The notes: a model not told the origin generated them from the sequence alone. 16,974 nt of DNA from UBA9676 sp036522155 (GCA_036522155.1 DATDGI010000239.1:1-16974); one strand, 5' to 3'; shown: positions 1-7,017, numbered from the stretch's first letter. Numbers and translations: made by a program.

Positions 1-106
1 CGGGCAGACGGTCGGGGCCGGTCATTTCCTCCAGCTGGAAGTGCCGGAACAGGTGAACGCCATGATCGAGCGTTTCCTCATCATCAACGGCCTGGCCAGC
101 TCCTGA
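1..106 (+). CDS. Alpha/beta hydrolase, C-terminal fragment
   Basis: Only the last 34 codons are present; the gene starts before the window. The frame reads through VGAGHFLQLEVPEQV and ends at TGA 104-106. The G-x-GHF-x-x-x-E-x-P pattern is the usual surrounding of the catalytic histidine in alpha/beta hydrolase fold enzymes (esterases, haloalkane dehalogenase-like and epoxide hydrolase-like proteins). It is followed by a C-terminal helix (NAMIERFLIING), which also fits the family. The substrate cannot be told from this piece. It converges on the GH3 gene, with a hairpin in the gap. Confidence 0.72.
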   Translation, partial: GQTVGAGHFLQLEVPEQVNAMIERFLIINGLASS

Positions 107-122
107 CCGGGGACGCCGGCCC

Positions 123-153
123 GCGCTGGTCACGGACGGGCGCCCGCCAGCGC
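123..153. terminator. Hairpin between convergent genes
   Basis: A perfect 7-bp inverted repeat, GCGCTGG (123-129) and CCAGCGC (147-153), encloses a 17-nt loop that itself contains the palindrome GGGCGCCC. It lies between the end of the alpha/beta hydrolase and the end of the GH3 gene, so it could end transcription from both sides. There is no T-tract, which is common for high-GC actinobacteria. Confidence 0.45.
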
Positions 154-166
154 AGCCCCTGCCCCG

Positions 167-1405
167 TCAGTGCAGCCCGTGCCGCAGCGACCAGACCCGG
201 GCCAGTGCCGCGCTGAACGCGGGCTTGCTCAGGGTCCCTGAGCTGAGCGCGCTGGCCAGCGCCGTCCGCGCGGCCGCGCCTTCGCTGGCCTTCTGGCCCG
301 AGCAGAGAATGAGATCCATCCCGGCCCCGGCCGCCAGCGTCGCCCGGTGCCCTATGCCGCCGAACGGCTGCAGCGCGCCGGCCTCCAGTGCGTCGGTGAT
401 GGTCACGCCGGTAAAGCCGAGCCGCCGCCGCAGTTCGCCGTTGATGACGGCGGGCGAGAGCCCGGCTGGGCGGCTGGCGTCCAGGGCCGGGTACATCGCC
501 CAGTTCACCATCACCAGCTTGACCCCGGCGGCGATGGCCGCCCGGTAGGGGAACTCGTCGGTGGTGCGCAGGTCGCCCAGGCTCACGCTGAGGGTCACCG
601 GCCGCAGGTCGGTGTTCTCGGTGACGTCGGCCGCGCCCAGGCCGGGGAAGTGCTTGGCGGTCGCGGCCACCCCGGTGGCCTGCTGGGACCTGATGAAATC
701 GGCGCCTAGGGTGGACACCACGCGCGGGTCCATGCTGTAGGAGCGGCCGAACTGGTCGTCGAAGTCACCCGGCGCCCGGTACACGTCGAGTACCGGCGCC
801 AGGTTCACGTTCATCCCGGCGCTGGCCAGGTTCTGCCCGGCCCCGGTGCCGGCCGCCTTGGCCTGGGCGACCGGATCCGGCGAGTCACCGATCTCCTTCT
901 CCGACAGCACCGGCGCGCCGGGCAGGCGCCGGACCACGCCACCTTCCTGGTCGGTCATCAGCAGCAGCGGGAGCTTGCGCATCGGGTTGCTGGCCGCGTC
1001 GTTGGCCTGGTCCAGCTCCTTGATCACACCGGCGATCTGGGCCGTGCTGGCGATGTTGCCGCCGAAGAAGATGACCCCGGCGGCCTCACCGTGCCGGATC
1101 CAGCCGAGCAGCGAGGCGGGCGGGGTGAGGCCCGAGTAGCTGTAGATCACCCGCTGGCCGGCCATCTGCTCCGGCGTGAGCGCGGGCAGATCCGGGCGGG
1201 GGGAGGGAGCCGGACGGAGGGATGCCGCGCCCGAGGCGGCCACCCCGCCCGCGGATGAGCCCGCGGGGGACGAGCCCGCGCTCACGCACGAGATCAATGC
1301 CATCGCTCCCACCACCGCGGCGATCGGGGAGACCATCCGGGCGGCGCGCGGGGGCAGCACCCGGCCGGCCCTCGCCGTCTCCTGATTCCTGGCCGAAGTG
1401 ATCAT
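167..1405 (-). CDS. GH3 family lipoprotein (NagZ-like beta-N-acetylhexosaminidase relative)
   Basis: Encodes 412 residues from ATG 1405. The N-terminus has arginines, a hydrophobic stretch and a lipobox LISC with Cys40, so it is probably a membrane-anchored lipoprotein. A Ser/Ala/Gly/Pro linker (about 41-75) precedes a GH3 N-terminal TIM barrel. NagZ-type motifs are TDQEGGVV (151-158), KHFPG (251-255) and TDAL with the presumed nucleophile Asp338. Known family members remove terminal N-acetylglucosamine from muropeptides or other beta-linked sugars. The histidine of the NagZ Asp-x-His dyad is not present: the matching segment reads TENTD (262-266), so the acid/base step or the substrate may differ. 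Start choice: the frame is open to 1615, but the lipobox argues for 1405, or 1336 (MVSP), as the start. A possible -10, TACGCT, lies on the minus strand at 1468-1463. The C-terminal GH3 domain is absent, as in NagZ. Confidence 0.85.
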   Translation of the reverse strand: MITSARNQETARAGRVLPPRAARMVSPIAAVVGAMALISCVSAGSSPAGSSAGGVAASGAASLRPAPSPRPDLPALTPEQMAGQRVIYSYSGLTPPASLLGWIRHGEAAGVIFFGGNIASTAQIAGVIKELDQANDAASNPMRKLPLLLMTDQEGGVVRRLPGAPVLSEKEIGDSPDPVAQAKAAGTGAGQNLASAGMNVNLAPVLDVYRAPGDFDDQFGRSYSMDPRVVSTLGADFIRSQQATGVAATAKHFPGLGAADVTENTDLRPVTLSVSLGDLRTTDEFPYRAAIAAGVKLVMVNWAMYPALDASRPAGLSPAVINGELRRRLGFTGVTITDALEAGALQPFGGIGHRATLAAGAGMDLILCSGQKASEGAAARTALASALSSGTLSKPAFSAALARVWSLRHGLH

Positions 1406-1736
1406 CCCCTGACTTCGCGAACCGCGGCATCGGTCATGCCCGGGGCAATGGAGTGCATGAGGAGCGTACCGGAACCACCGCTGGCCACGGCCCGGCGCAC
1501 GCGGGGTCCTGCGCCCGCGCACGGGGCGCCCCCGGCTGGCGTCCAGGCCGCTCACGGTGAATGTCCAGGGCGCGGCCAGGCTTGGCCTGCTGGCTCCCGG
1601 GAGGTCATGGGACATGCAGGTTCATCGGCTATTGTCCGGTTCTAACCGCCCGGCGTCAGCCGGGCGGCCAGCGCCGGTGCTCGCCCGCCTGATCCGGGCG
1701 GCCAGCCAGCGCGCGGGCGGTGCGAAGACAGAACGC
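1406..1736. other. Intergenic region between divergent glycosidase genes
   Basis: This 331-nt stretch separates the starts of the GH3 and GH76 genes and should hold both promoters. I see a weak minus-strand -10 (TACGCT, 1468-1463) for GH3. On the plus strand there is TATTGT at 1630-1635, with a strong hairpin just after it. Open frames cross it on both strands (upstream extensions of both genes and a 69-codon plus-strand frame). They lack recognisable protein features and I do not call them genes. Confidence 0.5.
1630..1667 (+). promoter_or_regulatory. Candidate -10 box and leader hairpin for GH76 gene
   Basis: TATTGT (1630-1635) fits the actinobacterial TANNNT -10 pattern; no good -35 is visible. 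Ten bases on is a perfect 9-bp stem, CCGCCCGGC (1646-1654) and GCCGGGCGG (1659-1667), with a GTCA loop. If the -10 is real, the hairpin sits at the very 5' end of a leader of about 95 nt and could affect mRNA stability or early termination. Confidence 0.3.
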
Positions 1737-2903
1737 ATGGGTGACAGGTCGGGCCAGGGAGCCGGCGGCGGGCGCCGCCGGTCGGGTAGCGCCGCCCGGA
1801 CCGCTCAGATGATCATCGTGGTGGCCGTGCTGGTGGCCATCGGCGTCGGCCACCACAAGGCCAGCGCGGGCCGCGATCCCGGGCCAGGTGAGCCGGCCCA
1901 GCCGCTGGCCCATGGGCCGGCGAGCGTCTTCACCACCGAGGCGTCCGCCGCGGTGGCGGAACTGAATGCGCAGTACTCCGGCGCCTACCTGCGGACCCAC
2001 CTGTGGCAGGGGGCGAACGCCATCCGGGCCACCATCGACTACATGCAGGCCACGGGGTCACGCGCCTACCTCGGCGACCTCACCGCTACCTACCGGGCGC
2101 ACCATTTCACCGACGGCTTCCTCGGCCCCTACTACGACGACGAGAGCTGGTGGGCGCTGACCTGGATCCGGGCCTACCAGCTGACCCGCAATCCCGCCTA
2201 CCTCCAGCAGGCCAAGTCGGTCTTCGCCGCCATCACCAGGGGCTGGACCCCCTCCTGCGGCGGGGGCCTGCTGTGGCGGGAGAACCGGCCGTACAAGGAC
2301 GCCATCACCAACGAGGTCTTCCTGCAGGACGCGGTCCTGCTGCACGAGCTGAGCCCGGGCGACCAGTACTACCGGGAATGGGCCCTGCGGGAGTGGGCCT
2401 GGTTCTCGGCCAGCGGCATGCTCACCCCGTCTCACCTGGTCGTGGACGGCGTCACCCAGCAGTGCCAGGCCGCACTGGGCTCGCCGCTGTGGACCTACAA
2501 CCAGGGCGCCCTGATCGGCGCGCTGGTCAGCCTGGCCGGGATGACCGGCAACGACTCCTACCTGGTGACGGCCGGGCAGGTGGCGCACGCCGTTATGAAT
2601 AATCCGGAGCTGAGCCCGGCGGGCATCCTGCACGATCCGTGCCAGCGCTGCGGCCGGGACGCGCCGGCGTTCAAGGGCATCTTCATGGACAACCTGAAGC
2701 TGCTGTACGACCGGGTGGGCGGCGCCGACTACCAGGCCTACATGCACCAGAACGCGCTGGCGGCGTGGGCCGACGACCGGCGGGGCCGCACCCTTGGCAT
2801 CAGCTGGGCCGGGCCGTACATCCGGACGAGCATGAGCGCGCAGGCGGCCGGGCTGGATCTGCTGGTCACCCAGATACCGCCGGCCGGCCCGGCCAGCGGC
2901 TGA
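1737..2903 (+). CDS. Secreted glycoside hydrolase family 76 (alpha-1,6-mannanase-like)
   Basis: Encodes 388 residues from ATG 1737. The N-terminus is basic (MGDRSGQGAGGGRRR) and is followed by a hydrophobic segment (MIIVVAVLVAIGVG, about 25-38), so the protein is exported or membrane-anchored. The body has GH76 marks: PYYDDESWWALTW with the tandem aspartates Asp134-Asp135 that act as nucleophile and acid/base in this family, then GGLLWR, YKDAITNEVFL, TYNQGALIGAL and FKGIFMDNL. GH76 enzymes are (alpha/alpha)6 barrels that cut alpha-1,6-mannan backbones, as in fungal mannan or mycobacterial lipomannan. The length is usual for a single-domain member. The frame is open upstream to 1557, but the composition there does not look like protein and the signal sequence fixes the start near 1737 (1809 is an alternative). 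It is transcribed away from the GH3 lipoprotein, and the pair may act on the same extracellular glycans. Confidence 0.87.
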   Translation: MGDRSGQGAGGGRRRSGSAARTAQMIIVVAVLVAIGVGHHKASAGRDPGPGEPAQPLAHGPASVFTTEASAAVAELNAQYSGAYLRTHLWQGANAIRATIDYMQATGSRAYLGDLTATYRAHHFTDGFLGPYYDDESWWALTWIRAYQLTRNPAYLQQAKSVFAAITRGWTPSCGGGLLWRENRPYKDAITNEVFLQDAVLLHELSPGDQYYREWALREWAWFSASGMLTPSHLVVDGVTQQCQAALGSPLWTYNQGALIGALVSLAGMTGNDSYLVTAGQVAHAVMNNPELSPAGILHDPCQRCGRDAPAFKGIFMDNLKLLYDRVGGADYQAYMHQNALAAWADDRRGRTLGISWAGPYIRTSMSAQAAGLDLLVTQIPPAGPASG

Positions 2904-2946
2904 CCCCCCCCCGGCCGCGGCACCGGGCCAGCCGGGCGGGCCCACG

Positions 2947-2970
2947 TAGGCTGCGGGGGGAACAGGGAGG
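2947..2970 (+). promoter_or_regulatory. Promoter -10 and ribosome binding site of the crotonase gene
   Basis: TAGGCT (2947-2952) fits TANNNT, and AGGGAGG (2964-2970) is a strong Shine-Dalgarno site 5 nt before ATG 2976. This gene is therefore leadered, unlike several others in the window that have the same -10 box directly before the ATG. Confidence 0.5.
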
Positions 2971-2975
2971 CCGGC

Positions 2976-3755
2976 ATGGGGTTCGAGCACATCCTGACCG
3001 GACGGTCCGGGGACTTCGCCACCATCACGATGAACCGTCCCGAGCGGCGCAACAGCCTTTCCCTGGCGCACATGCGCGAGCTGATCATGGCGTTCCGCGA
3101 GATCGGTGAGAGCGACGCGCTCGGCATCGTGCTGGCCGGCAACGGCCCGGTGTTCTCGGCCGGGCACGACCTGGCCGAGGTGGCCGGCGGCGACCTGGCG
3201 GCGGTGCGCGCCCTGCTGATGACCTGCACCGAGCTGATGACGCTCATGCAGCAGGTGCCGCAGCCGGTGGTGGCGCGGGTGCACGGGCTGGCCACGGCGG
3301 CCGGCTGCCAGCTGGTCGCGAGCGCGGACCTGGCGGTGGCCAGCGAGGCCGCGGGCTTCGCCGCTCCCGGCGGCCGGGGCGGCTGGTTCTGCCACACGCC
3401 GATGGTGGCGATCGCGCGCAACGTCGGCCGCAAACGGGCGGCCGAGCTGGCCCTGTCCGGCGACACCATCAACGCGTACACAGCGCTGGACTGGGGGCTG
3501 GTCAACGAGGTGGTGCCGGCCGGCCAGCTCGATTCGGCGGTGCAGGACCTGCTGGAGCGGGTCACCCGCGGGTCCGCGGAGAGCAAGGGCATCGGCAAGC
3601 AGGCGCTGTACGCCCAGATCGACCTCGACCAGCCGAAGGCCTACGCCTACGCGATCGAGGTGATGGCCGCGACCAGCCAGCTGCCGGACGCGCAGGAGGG
3701 CATGCGGGCCTTTCTCGGCAAGCGCAAGCCGGTGTGGCGGCGCGGGCGGACCTGA
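2976..3755 (+). CDS. Enoyl-CoA hydratase/isomerase family protein (ECHDC3-like)
   Basis: Encodes 259 residues, the usual crotonase length, with a strong ribosome binding site. The fold motifs are clear: ITMNRPERRNSLS at the N-terminus, the first oxyanion-hole loop SAGHDL (61-66), and HGLATAAGCQLVASADLAVAS (103-123) with the second oxyanion-hole glycine (Gly110). The order and wording (TAAGCQLVAS, FAAPGGRGGWFCHTP, GRKRAAELALSGDTINA) match the ECHDC3 subgroup. The two glutamates that hydrate enoyl-CoA in rat crotonase (Glu144, Glu164) are Gln112 and Gly132 here, so standard hydratase activity is unlikely. It should still bind an acyl-CoA thioester. It stands alone, between the GH76 gene and the convergent MreB-like gene. 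Confidence 0.88.
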   Translation: MGFEHILTGRSGDFATITMNRPERRNSLSLAHMRELIMAFREIGESDALGIVLAGNGPVFSAGHDLAEVAGGDLAAVRALLMTCTELMTLMQQVPQPVVARVHGLATAAGCQLVASADLAVASEAAGFAAPGGRGGWFCHTPMVAIARNVGRKRAAELALSGDTINAYTALDWGLVNEVVPAGQLDSAVQDLLERVTRGSAESKGIGKQALYAQIDLDQPKAYAYAIEVMAATSQLPDAQEGMRAFLGKRKPVWRRGRT

Positions 3756-3808
3756 CCGGCCCGGTGCCCGGGCGCGCGGGGCGTCACCGACCGCCTCCGG
3801 CGCCCAGG

Positions 3809-4801
3809 TCACGCGCGTAACAGACCGCCGTGGTACTCCAGGATCTCGGCCGCACCCCGGACGACGCACCGCAGCGGGTCGTCCACCACGACCACGCCGA
3901 TCCCGGTGGCCACCTCGATCCGGCTGGCCAGGCCGGGCAGCAGCGCGCCGCCGCCGGCCAGCCGGATCTTCCCCCGCACCACGTCCTCGGCGAGATTGGG
4001 CGGGATGTCGGACAGGATGCCGGTCACCGCCGACACGATCATCGCGACCAGATGCTCCAGCGCGTCCGCGACGAGCTGGCCGGGCACCTTCTCGACCCGG
4101 GGCGTGCGAAGGGCCGCGTCCACCCCGACCGTTTCCACCCAGCCGGCCCCGCCGTCGCCGAGCCCGGTGGTCATCTTCAGGGTCCGGGCCGCGTTCCGGC
4201 CGATGAGCAGGCCTAGCTCGGCCTTGACCGCGTGCACGATGGCCTCGTCCATGGCGTTGCCCGCCAGCCGCAGCGACTCGGCGCGGACCAGGTGGCCGCC
4301 GGCCACCACCGCCACCTCGGTGGTGCCGCCGCCGACGTCGACGATGAAGGCGCCGGCCCCGTCCGCCGGGCCGACCCCGGCCCCGGCGGCGGCCGCGACC
4401 GGTTCGTCGACCATCTGGATCGTGCAGCGGGGCTTTACCGCGGCCGCGGCGGCGGCCAGCGAGCGGCGCTCCACAAAGGTGGCGCCGCCCGGCACGCAGA
4501 CCACCGCGGCCGGCCGGAGCAGCGTGCGGCGGAGCCCGGCCCGCCGCAGGAAGGCCTGCAGCATGGCGGCGGCGGCGTCCAGGTCGGCCACCACACCGTC
4601 CCGCAGCGGGTGGATGACCTCGATGCCCTGCGGCTCCTTGCCGGCCAGGCCGTCCGCCGCCTGGCCGACGGCACTGAACCGGCCGGTGCCCCGCTCGATC
4701 GCGATCGCCGACGGCTCATCGATCACGATTCCCCGGCCGGCCACGTGCACGAGGGTGTTGACCGTGCCCAGATCGATTGCCACGCCCGCCCGTAGCCGCA
4801 T
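3809..4801 (-). CDS. MreB/Mbl-family bacterial actin
   Basis: Encodes 330 residues, close to the 335-345 typical of MreB. Actin-fold nucleotide motifs are intact: phosphate-1 DLGTVNT (10-16), VVCVPGGATFVERR (100-113), DEPVAAAAGAG (132-142), phosphate-2 VDVGGGTTEV (154-163), GNAMDEAIVHAVK, LLIGRNAA and adenosine motif LAGGGALL (281-288). MreB proteins polymerise under the membrane and guide peptidoglycan synthesis; in sporulating actinomycetes MreB/Mbl act mainly in spore wall formation. An AGGCAGGGT stretch a few bases before the ATG can act as ribosome binding site. There is no mreC, mreD, pbp2 or rodA beside it. The upstream neighbours on the same strand are a lipid kinase and a serine hydrolase, which fits an envelope role. 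Whether it is mreB, mbl or a third paralogue needs a tree. Confidence 0.9.
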   Translation of the reverse strand: MRLRAGVAIDLGTVNTLVHVAGRGIVIDEPSAIAIERGTGRFSAVGQAADGLAGKEPQGIEVIHPLRDGVVADLDAAAAMLQAFLRRAGLRRTLLRPAAVVCVPGGATFVERRSLAAAAAAVKPRCTIQMVDEPVAAAAGAGVGPADGAGAFIVDVGGGTTEVAVVAGGHLVRAESLRLAGNAMDEAIVHAVKAELGLLIGRNAARTLKMTTGLGDGGAGWVETVGVDAALRTPRVEKVPGQLVADALEHLVAMIVSAVTGILSDIPPNLAEDVVRGKIRLAGGGALLPGLASRIEVATGIGVVVVDDPLRCVVRGAAEILEYHGGLLRA

Positions 4802-4895
4802 GCCTACCCTGCCTCATCGGCTGACATTTACCTCGGTTCACCAGTATGGTGCCCCTTTCCCGGTCTGCGGGCAGTCATGCCGCCCGGCGGCGGCC

Positions 4896-4930
4896 GGTCA
4901 GGGCACGCGTACGGGTCAGGGCACACGCAC
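4896..4930. repeat. 18-bp tandem duplication over the stop codon of the lipid kinase gene
   Basis: On the plus strand GGTCAGGGCAC occurs twice, 18 bases apart, with near-identical flanks. On the coding (minus) strand the last codons CGT GTG CCC TGA are followed in frame by CGC GTG CCC TGA. A unit of six codons including the stop was evidently duplicated, leaving a second RVP-stop behind the first. Confidence 0.6.
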
Positions 4931-5815
4931 GATCAGCGCCTGCGGGAGCAGCGTGACCGTGAGGCGCCTGCCCGGGGCGACGACCTCGCCGTCGGCTTCG
5001 CGGGCCAGCACCCGCTCGGCATGGATCTCGACCCGGCGCGCCTGGAACCGGGCCAGCCGCCGGTCGTCGGGACCGCCACCGGCCAGCACCCGGCGTGCCA
5101 CCCGTAGCCAGTCGGCCAGCCCGGCCGGCGCGAGGATGCCCACGTCGAGCAGGCCGTCGTCGAGCCGTGCCGCCGGGAGCAGGGTGAACCCGCCGGGCAG
5201 CAGCCCCCCGTTGCCCACCACGACCGACCGTGCCCGCCAGACCAGCGGCTCGCCACCGTCGAGGGCGATGGTGAAGCCGGTTGGCCGGCCAGCCAGATGG
5301 GCCACGCCGGTGGCCGCGTAGGCGGCCCAGCCGCCCCGCCGCTTGAGCAGGTGCGGGGTGGCGGCGACCACCTCGGCGTCCAGCCCGATGCCGGCCATGG
5401 CCGCGAACGTCAGCCCGGCCGCCCCGTCGCCCAGTTCGGCGAGCGCCAGGTCGATCCGGCGTTCCCGGCCGCCGAACGCGACAGCCAGCGCGCTGACGGC
5501 CCGGCGCGGCACGCCCAGCGCCCGGGCGGCCAGGTTGGCCGTGCCCAGCGGGATGATCGCGAGCGGGACCTGGGTCCCCGCCAGGGCCTGCGCGCAGGCC
5601 CGGGCGGTGCCGTCGCCGCCAGCGGCGATGACCAGGCTGGCTCCTCCGGCCACCGCATCGCGGGCCAGCCCGACGCCGCGGTCGTCCACGGTCGTTTCCA
5701 GGATCTCAAGCTGCCAGCCACTGGCCGTGGCGGCGTACCGGCAGGCCTGCCGGAACCCGGGCAGCCCGGCGACCCGGGTGCGATTGACGATGACCGCGGC
5801 CAACGGCATACCCAT
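4916..5815 (-). CDS. Diacylglycerol kinase family lipid kinase (YegS/DagK-like)
   Basis: Encodes 299 residues, typical of the YegS/DgkB group. An N-terminal DAGK catalytic domain carries the nucleotide motif GGDGT (66-70) and the PLGTANLAARAL segment (89-100). The C-terminal half is the beta-sandwich, with AGIGLDAEV, VVVGNGG, PAARLDDGLLDVG and the closing READGE motif near the end. These enzymes phosphorylate diacylglycerol or related lipids (sphingoid or polyprenyl-type in some members) at the inner face of the membrane. GAGG lies a few bases before the two start options at 5815 and 5809; spacing slightly favours 5809 (MPLAAVIVN). It sits between the serine hydrolase gene (67 nt upstream) and the MreB-like gene (114 nt downstream), all on the same strand. 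An operon is possible, but the hairpin at 5851-5881 may separate it from the serine hydrolase. Confidence 0.9.
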   Translation of the reverse strand: MGMPLAAVIVNRTRVAGLPGFRQACRYAATASGWQLEILETTVDDRGVGLARDAVAGGASLVIAAGGDGTARACAQALAGTQVPLAIIPLGTANLAARALGVPRRAVSALAVAFGGRERRIDLALAELGDGAAGLTFAAMAGIGLDAEVVAATPHLLKRRGGWAAYAATGVAHLAGRPTGFTIALDGGEPLVWRARSVVVGNGGLLPGGFTLLPAARLDDGLLDVGILAPAGLADWLRVARRVLAGGGPDDRRLARFQARRVEIHAERVLAREADGEVVAPGRRLTVTLLPQALIVRVP

Positions 5816-5850
5816 GATCCTCGCCGGCTCCGGCCTGCTCGCGGCGCAGC

Positions 5851-5881
5851 GGCCGGCCCGCCAGGCCCAGTCAGGCCGGCC
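5851..5881 (-). terminator. Hairpin directly after the serine hydrolase stop codon
   Basis: Two copies of GGCCGGCC (5851-5858 and 5874-5881), each its own reverse complement, can pair as an 8-bp stem around a 15-nt loop. The structure begins immediately after the serine hydrolase stop (TGA at 5885-5883). It may end or attenuate transcription before the lipid kinase gene. There is no T-tract. Confidence 0.42.
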
Positions 5882-5882
5882 G

Positions 5883-6941
5883 TCACCGCATGGCCGACCA
5901 GACGATGGAGGACAACTGGTCGATGGTGTCGATGCCGTACTGCTCGTCCGGGTTCCCGGTGGTCAGGACGGCCATCAGGTAGTCCCGGCCGCGGCCCGAG
6001 ATCCAGCCGATGCTGTTGATCTGCCAGTCGGTGTCGGCATCGTTCAGGGGCAGCCAGCCGTTCTTCAGGGCCACCGTCACTTGTGATGGCACCCCGCCGG
6101 ATACTCCCCAGCGCTGCGACGGCGCCACGTTCTCCAGGAGCTCCAGGGCGGCGCGGCGCTGCCGGCCGGTGAGCAGCGGGCCGGGCTCGATGAGCTCACG
6201 GAGCAGGGCAAGCTGGTCGGCTGGCACCGTCGTCGTCAGGCCCCAGCCCGGCCACGGGAATCCCTGGCAGACAACGCACGGGGATGGCGCCGTGTCGCTC
6301 AGGCCGGCCGCGGTGTTGAACAACCGGATCGCCGGTGCGCCGCCGACGGTGTCCCACAGGCTGGTCGCGGCGTCGTTGTCGCTGTCCTCGATCATCTGCT
6401 GGGCCAGCAGCTGATCCTGCGGTGAAAGACCGGTGCCGCTCTTGCGGTGCTGCGCGTACATCGTCTCGAGTATGTCGAGCTTGACGATGCTTGCTTCCGC
6501 CTGCGGCTGCCCGTGACCAAGGCTCCACGTCTGGCTGGTGTCCACGTCGTACACGGCCGCCATCACCGAGCCGCTCCGGGTGCGGACATACGACCTCGCC
6601 GCCGCCCCCAGCGGGTCACGCTGATGCCGCTGCGGAACGGGCACCGGGGAGGGCGACGGCCGTTCGCGCACCGCTGGGGCATGTGTCTGCCGGTGGACGG
6701 CCGCCGGTACCGGCGCATGCGCGTCAGGCCGCCAGACCACCAGGATCACGATCAGGCCCGCGATGACCGCCAGGCTGAGGCCGACGGCTGTGCCTGCGAG
6801 CCTTGCGCGCGCAGCAGGGCCGGGCCGGGAATGCCTGCCTCCCGTCCCCATGCGGGCGGGGCGATCGCGCCGGCTAACCATGAACGCCGGCGGCGAGCGG
6901 GCCGCCGCCCACTGCCGCCCTGCCAGGCATGCCCGTGGCAT
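5883..6941 (-). CDS. Membrane-anchored SxxK serine hydrolase (class A beta-lactamase/PBP-like fold)
   Basis: Up to 352 residues. A basic N-terminus and one membrane segment (about 49-70) are followed by a Pro-rich linker (about 72-110) and an extracytoplasmic domain. Penicillin-interacting motifs appear in order: SIVK (Ser151, Lys154), SDN (187-189) and KNG (293-295) in place of KTG/KSG. The omega-loop ExxLN with the deacylating Glu of class A beta-lactamases is not visible, so this is more likely a peptidoglycan-active or inactive homologue than a resistance enzyme. A CVVC pair (Cys222, Cys225) lies in the extracellular domain, which is unusual. The start is uncertain: ATGs at 6941, 6881 and 6851 all precede the membrane segment and none has a good ribosome binding site. 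It is divergent from the GntR/ABC operon, with a shared 142-nt intergenic region. Confidence 0.85.
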   Translation of the reverse strand: MPRACLAGRQWAAARSPPAFMVSRRDRPARMGTGGRHSRPGPAARARLAGTAVGLSLAVIAGLIVILVVWRPDAHAPVPAAVHRQTHAPAVRERPSPSPVPVPQRHQRDPLGAAARSYVRTRSGSVMAAVYDVDTSQTWSLGHGQPQAEASIVKLDILETMYAQHRKSGTGLSPQDQLLAQQMIEDSDNDAATSLWDTVGGAPAIRLFNTAAGLSDTAPSPCVVCQGFPWPGWGLTTTVPADQLALLRELIEPGPLLTGRQRRAALELLENVAPSQRWGVSGGVPSQVTVALKNGWLPLNDADTDWQINSIGWISGRGRDYLMAVLTTGNPDEQYGIDTIDQLSSIVWSAMR

Positions 6942-7011
6942 GCGTAGTGAGCATCATCCGGTCAGTTGCTCCCGCTCATCGTGCCTAGCCTCTGGCGGAC
7001 GAAGTGGGTGC

Positions 7012-7017
7012 ATTGTA
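7012..7017 (-). promoter_or_regulatory. Candidate -10 box for the serine hydrolase gene
   Basis: The minus strand reads TACAAT, one base from consensus TATAAT. It would start transcription near 7005, leaving a leader of about 64 nt before ATG 6941. No matching TTGACA lies 17 bp upstream. Confidence 0.4.

Noticed and set aside
1436..1645. 69-codon plus-strand frame in the gap between GH3 and GH76
   Set aside because: No ribosome binding site or protein-like features; composition is like that of other non-coding frames here.
2904..2912. Run of nine C bases after the GH76 stop codon
   Set aside because: Probably just a homopolymer and a possible sequencing weak point. It lies outside coding sequence, so a length error would not alter a gene.
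3771..3805. Weak hairpin (GGGCGC/GCGCCC, 23-nt loop) between the crotonase and MreB-like genes
   Set aside because: A six-base stem with a long loop is expected by chance at this GC content.
2058..3869. 603-codon open frame on the minus strand across the GH76 and crotonase genes
   Set aside because: It is antisense to two well-supported genes, has Arg/Gly/Pro/His-rich composition without motifs, and reflects the lack of stop codons in very GC-rich DNA.
4845..4850. TATGGT on the plus strand before the MreB-like gene
   Set aside because: It matches the -10 hexamer used elsewhere, but no plus-strand gene follows and no -35 is present.
3906..5321. 471-codon plus-strand frame across the MreB-like and lipid kinase genes
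   Set aside because: Ser/Arg/Pro/Thr-rich shadow of two genes with complete motifs on the other strand.
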